Shown: piece after piece, positions 62,848-64,000 of the stretch
Layout: each line of letters begins with the position of its first letter
Position numbering within the stretch: the stretch's first letter is position 1
Source: Persicobacter sp. CCB-QB2
GTDB lineage: Bacteria; Bacteroidota; Bacteroidia; Cytophagales; Cyclobacteriaceae
Length of the DNA: 64,000 nt
Direction of reading: 5' to 3'
NCBI RefSeq assembly: GCF_001274635.1
Contig: NZ_LBGV01000001.1
Coordinates: 992,001 to 1,056,000 of the forward strand
Program-made: the position numbers and the translations under genes
The notes under the pieces: model-generated
What the model saw: the letters and a program-made list of their open reading frames with translations, nothing else
Told to the model about the DNA's origin: nothing
Database searches by the model: none

Positions 62848-64000
62848 TTAATCCCAGTTCGGAAGCTTGGGGGAATAGTGCAAATTTCGGTCATAAGCCC
62901 GCATGCTTTCCAATTGTTGCGCCGGTTGACACTGCGAAATTTCCAATAAATTAAAGAGTTTATCCACGCCACTTCTAAGGTCAATAGGGGGATATTGGTA
63001 ATCTCTTAAAAAGTGAACATATTTTAGCGTGCGGAAGCCATCGAACCATTGAAAGAAACGCTGCTTAAAAATTTTTTTATTCGGACTGTTTTTGAGGATC
63101 TTTTGAAGCTCTTCTTCAAATTTACTTTCCACCAAAAAGGCCTGAGTGGCAGCCGGCATTTCTTCCTTCACAGCCCCGAAAGGTTGTTTGAAAAAGCCGT
63201 AAGCCTTTTCGATAAACACTTTCAATTCCTCAAATATTTCTGGGTGATAAGAATCCATCCGCTGCGTTTCCCCCGAAGCCAAAAATTCACCCACCGCTTT
63301 TCCGGTACCAAAAGGCACCCGATCTGAAGGCCTGGGAGAGGGAATCACCTGACAGGACGTGATGTCGGCGAAGTTCCCCAATGGAATAATTTTGTGCAGA
63401 AAGTAGAAGTCCTCTCCGGCTTTCCGGCGGTTCATGCCCCCTTGCTTTTGGTAAATATCCGCCCGTACCACCATGCTCGAACCGATGGTCTCATAGGCAA
63501 AGGGATGCTGGGCATATCGAAGTCCGTTGACATAATAGCGCAAATGCAATTCATAAATCTCAATCGCTTCGTACCATTGCTTTGGAAAATCACCTTCCAG
63601 CGGATGCTCAAAATGAATGGATGCCGCATTGGTTTTCGGGTAATCCTGAAAATATTGCTCAATCTCCAAAAGGTAGTTTTCAGAACATTGACTATCAGCA
63701 TCAAAGCAAATGATCGGCGCCTTGGGCTTTCCGATGGTCTCTAGTCGGAAAGCGGCCTCGTCCATCCCGATTTTTCTGGCAAGGCCTACCCCCGCATGTT
63801 TTTTGGGGAGATTGCTGACCTTAATGAATTCGAAAGAAAGGTGGGGAAGCGATTGTGCCATTGCCCAGGCCTGTGCTTCTTCCAGCGTCTGCTGATTTCG
63901 TTGAATGACTTCCTCTGAGGCATTTTCCCCATGGTTAATTACCGTTATCACCTCCGTATGTCCCTTTGTGGGCTTGCAATTGGCCAAAGATTGTAGGGAA
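62848..64000 (-). CDS. Family 2 glycosyltransferase (5' end outside window)
   Basis: The frame is open to the window edge, so the start lies beyond 64000. Visible: GT-A features VITVINHGENASEEV at the start, the DxD-type FDADSQCSENYL (~95 of the visible part), and IGSSMVVRADIYQKQGGMNRRKAGEDFYFLHKI, the GT2 acceptor-site ED. The C-terminal ~130 residues are helical and of unknown role. The sugar donor and acceptor are unknown; likely a cell-surface polysaccharide enzyme. Confidence 0.88.
   Translation of the reverse strand, partial: SLQSLANCKPTKGHTEVITVINHGENASEEVIQRNQQTLEEAQAWAMAQSLPHLSFEFIKVSNLPKKHAGVGLARKIGMDEAAFRLETIGKPKAPIICFDADSQCSENYLLEIEQYFQDYPKTNAASIHFEHPLEGDFPKQWYEAIEIYELHLRYYVNGLRYAQHPFAYETIGSSMVVRADIYQKQGGMNRRKAGEDFYFLHKIIPLGNFADITSCQVIPSPRPSDRVPFGTGKAVGEFLASGETQRMDSYHPEIFEELKVFIEKAYGFFKQPFGAVKEEMPAATQAFLVESKFEEELQKILKNSPNKKIFKQRFFQWFDGFRTLKYVHFLRDYQYPPIDLRSGVDKLFNLLEISQCQPAQQLESMRAYDRNLHYSPKLPNWD

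Overview
The window reads as a chromosomal segment of a Bacteroidota bacterium, most likely in or near the Cytophagales/Flammeovirgaceae (lineage is inference). The signs are several TonB-dependent outer-membrane receptors, one with a FecI/FecR pair, many lipoproteins, LytS/LytTR signalling, DUF3098 beside ftsX and uppP, TAnnTTTG-type -7 promoter boxes, and few Shine-Dalgarno sequences. No rRNA, tRNA, CRISPR array, phage or intact transposase was seen.

Layout. 0-4.4 kb: the 3' half of an RND efflux pump, a TolC-like channel and a LytS/LytTR pair. 4.6-7.5 kb: an orphan glycine-betaine-type binding lipoprotein, a membrane-anchored LAS-peptidase-like protein and an AraC regulator. 7.7-9.9 kb: aldehyde dehydrogenase plus DUF779. 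9.9-19.8 kb: small housekeeping and sensor genes (DUF1456, PAS kinase, cold-shock protein, DsbA-like protein, exported YciI-like protein, two tandem PilJ-type sensors) separated by copies of a short inverted-repeat element. 20.7-29.0 kb: a four-gene locus joining an exported EEP-family nuclease, a TonB-dependent receptor, a DUF5689 surface lipoprotein and an endonuclease I lipoprotein, best read as extracellular nucleic acid capture. 30.3-31.7 kb: a DEAD-box helicase, followed by a 1.3 kb mosaic array of ~123-bp repeats. 33.8-36.9 kb: a large Oar-like TonB receptor. 37.7-40.4 kb: small genes and a second repeat array related to the first. 40.5-48.0 kb: a cell-surface signalling locus (ECF sigma factor with a hydrophobic tail, FecR, STN-type TonB receptor, beta-helix-like lipoprotein, PLD-like lipoprotein). 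48.0-51.0 kb: repeat-rich, with a doubly broken esterase gene and an orphan membrane protein. 51.1-64.0 kb: core genes: pgi, a NUDIX hydrolase, an M48 protease, the ribF-truB-uppP-DUF3098-ftsX cluster, an ECF sigma/anti-sigma pair with an apparent frameshift, a YheT-type hydrolase, a Glu/Leu dehydrogenase and a glycosyltransferase cut by the window edge.

The most unusual content is the repeat landscape. About nine copies of a ~210-bp MITE-like element with 16-bp terminal inverted repeats lie between genes, and in two places the element appears to supply the neighbouring gene's stop codon. A separate family of composite repeats shares the core GGTCGTAG and forms two arrays and several solitary hairpins around 31.8-33.1, 39.0-40.4, 48.0-48.3 and 50.9-51.0 kb, interleaved with orphan genes.
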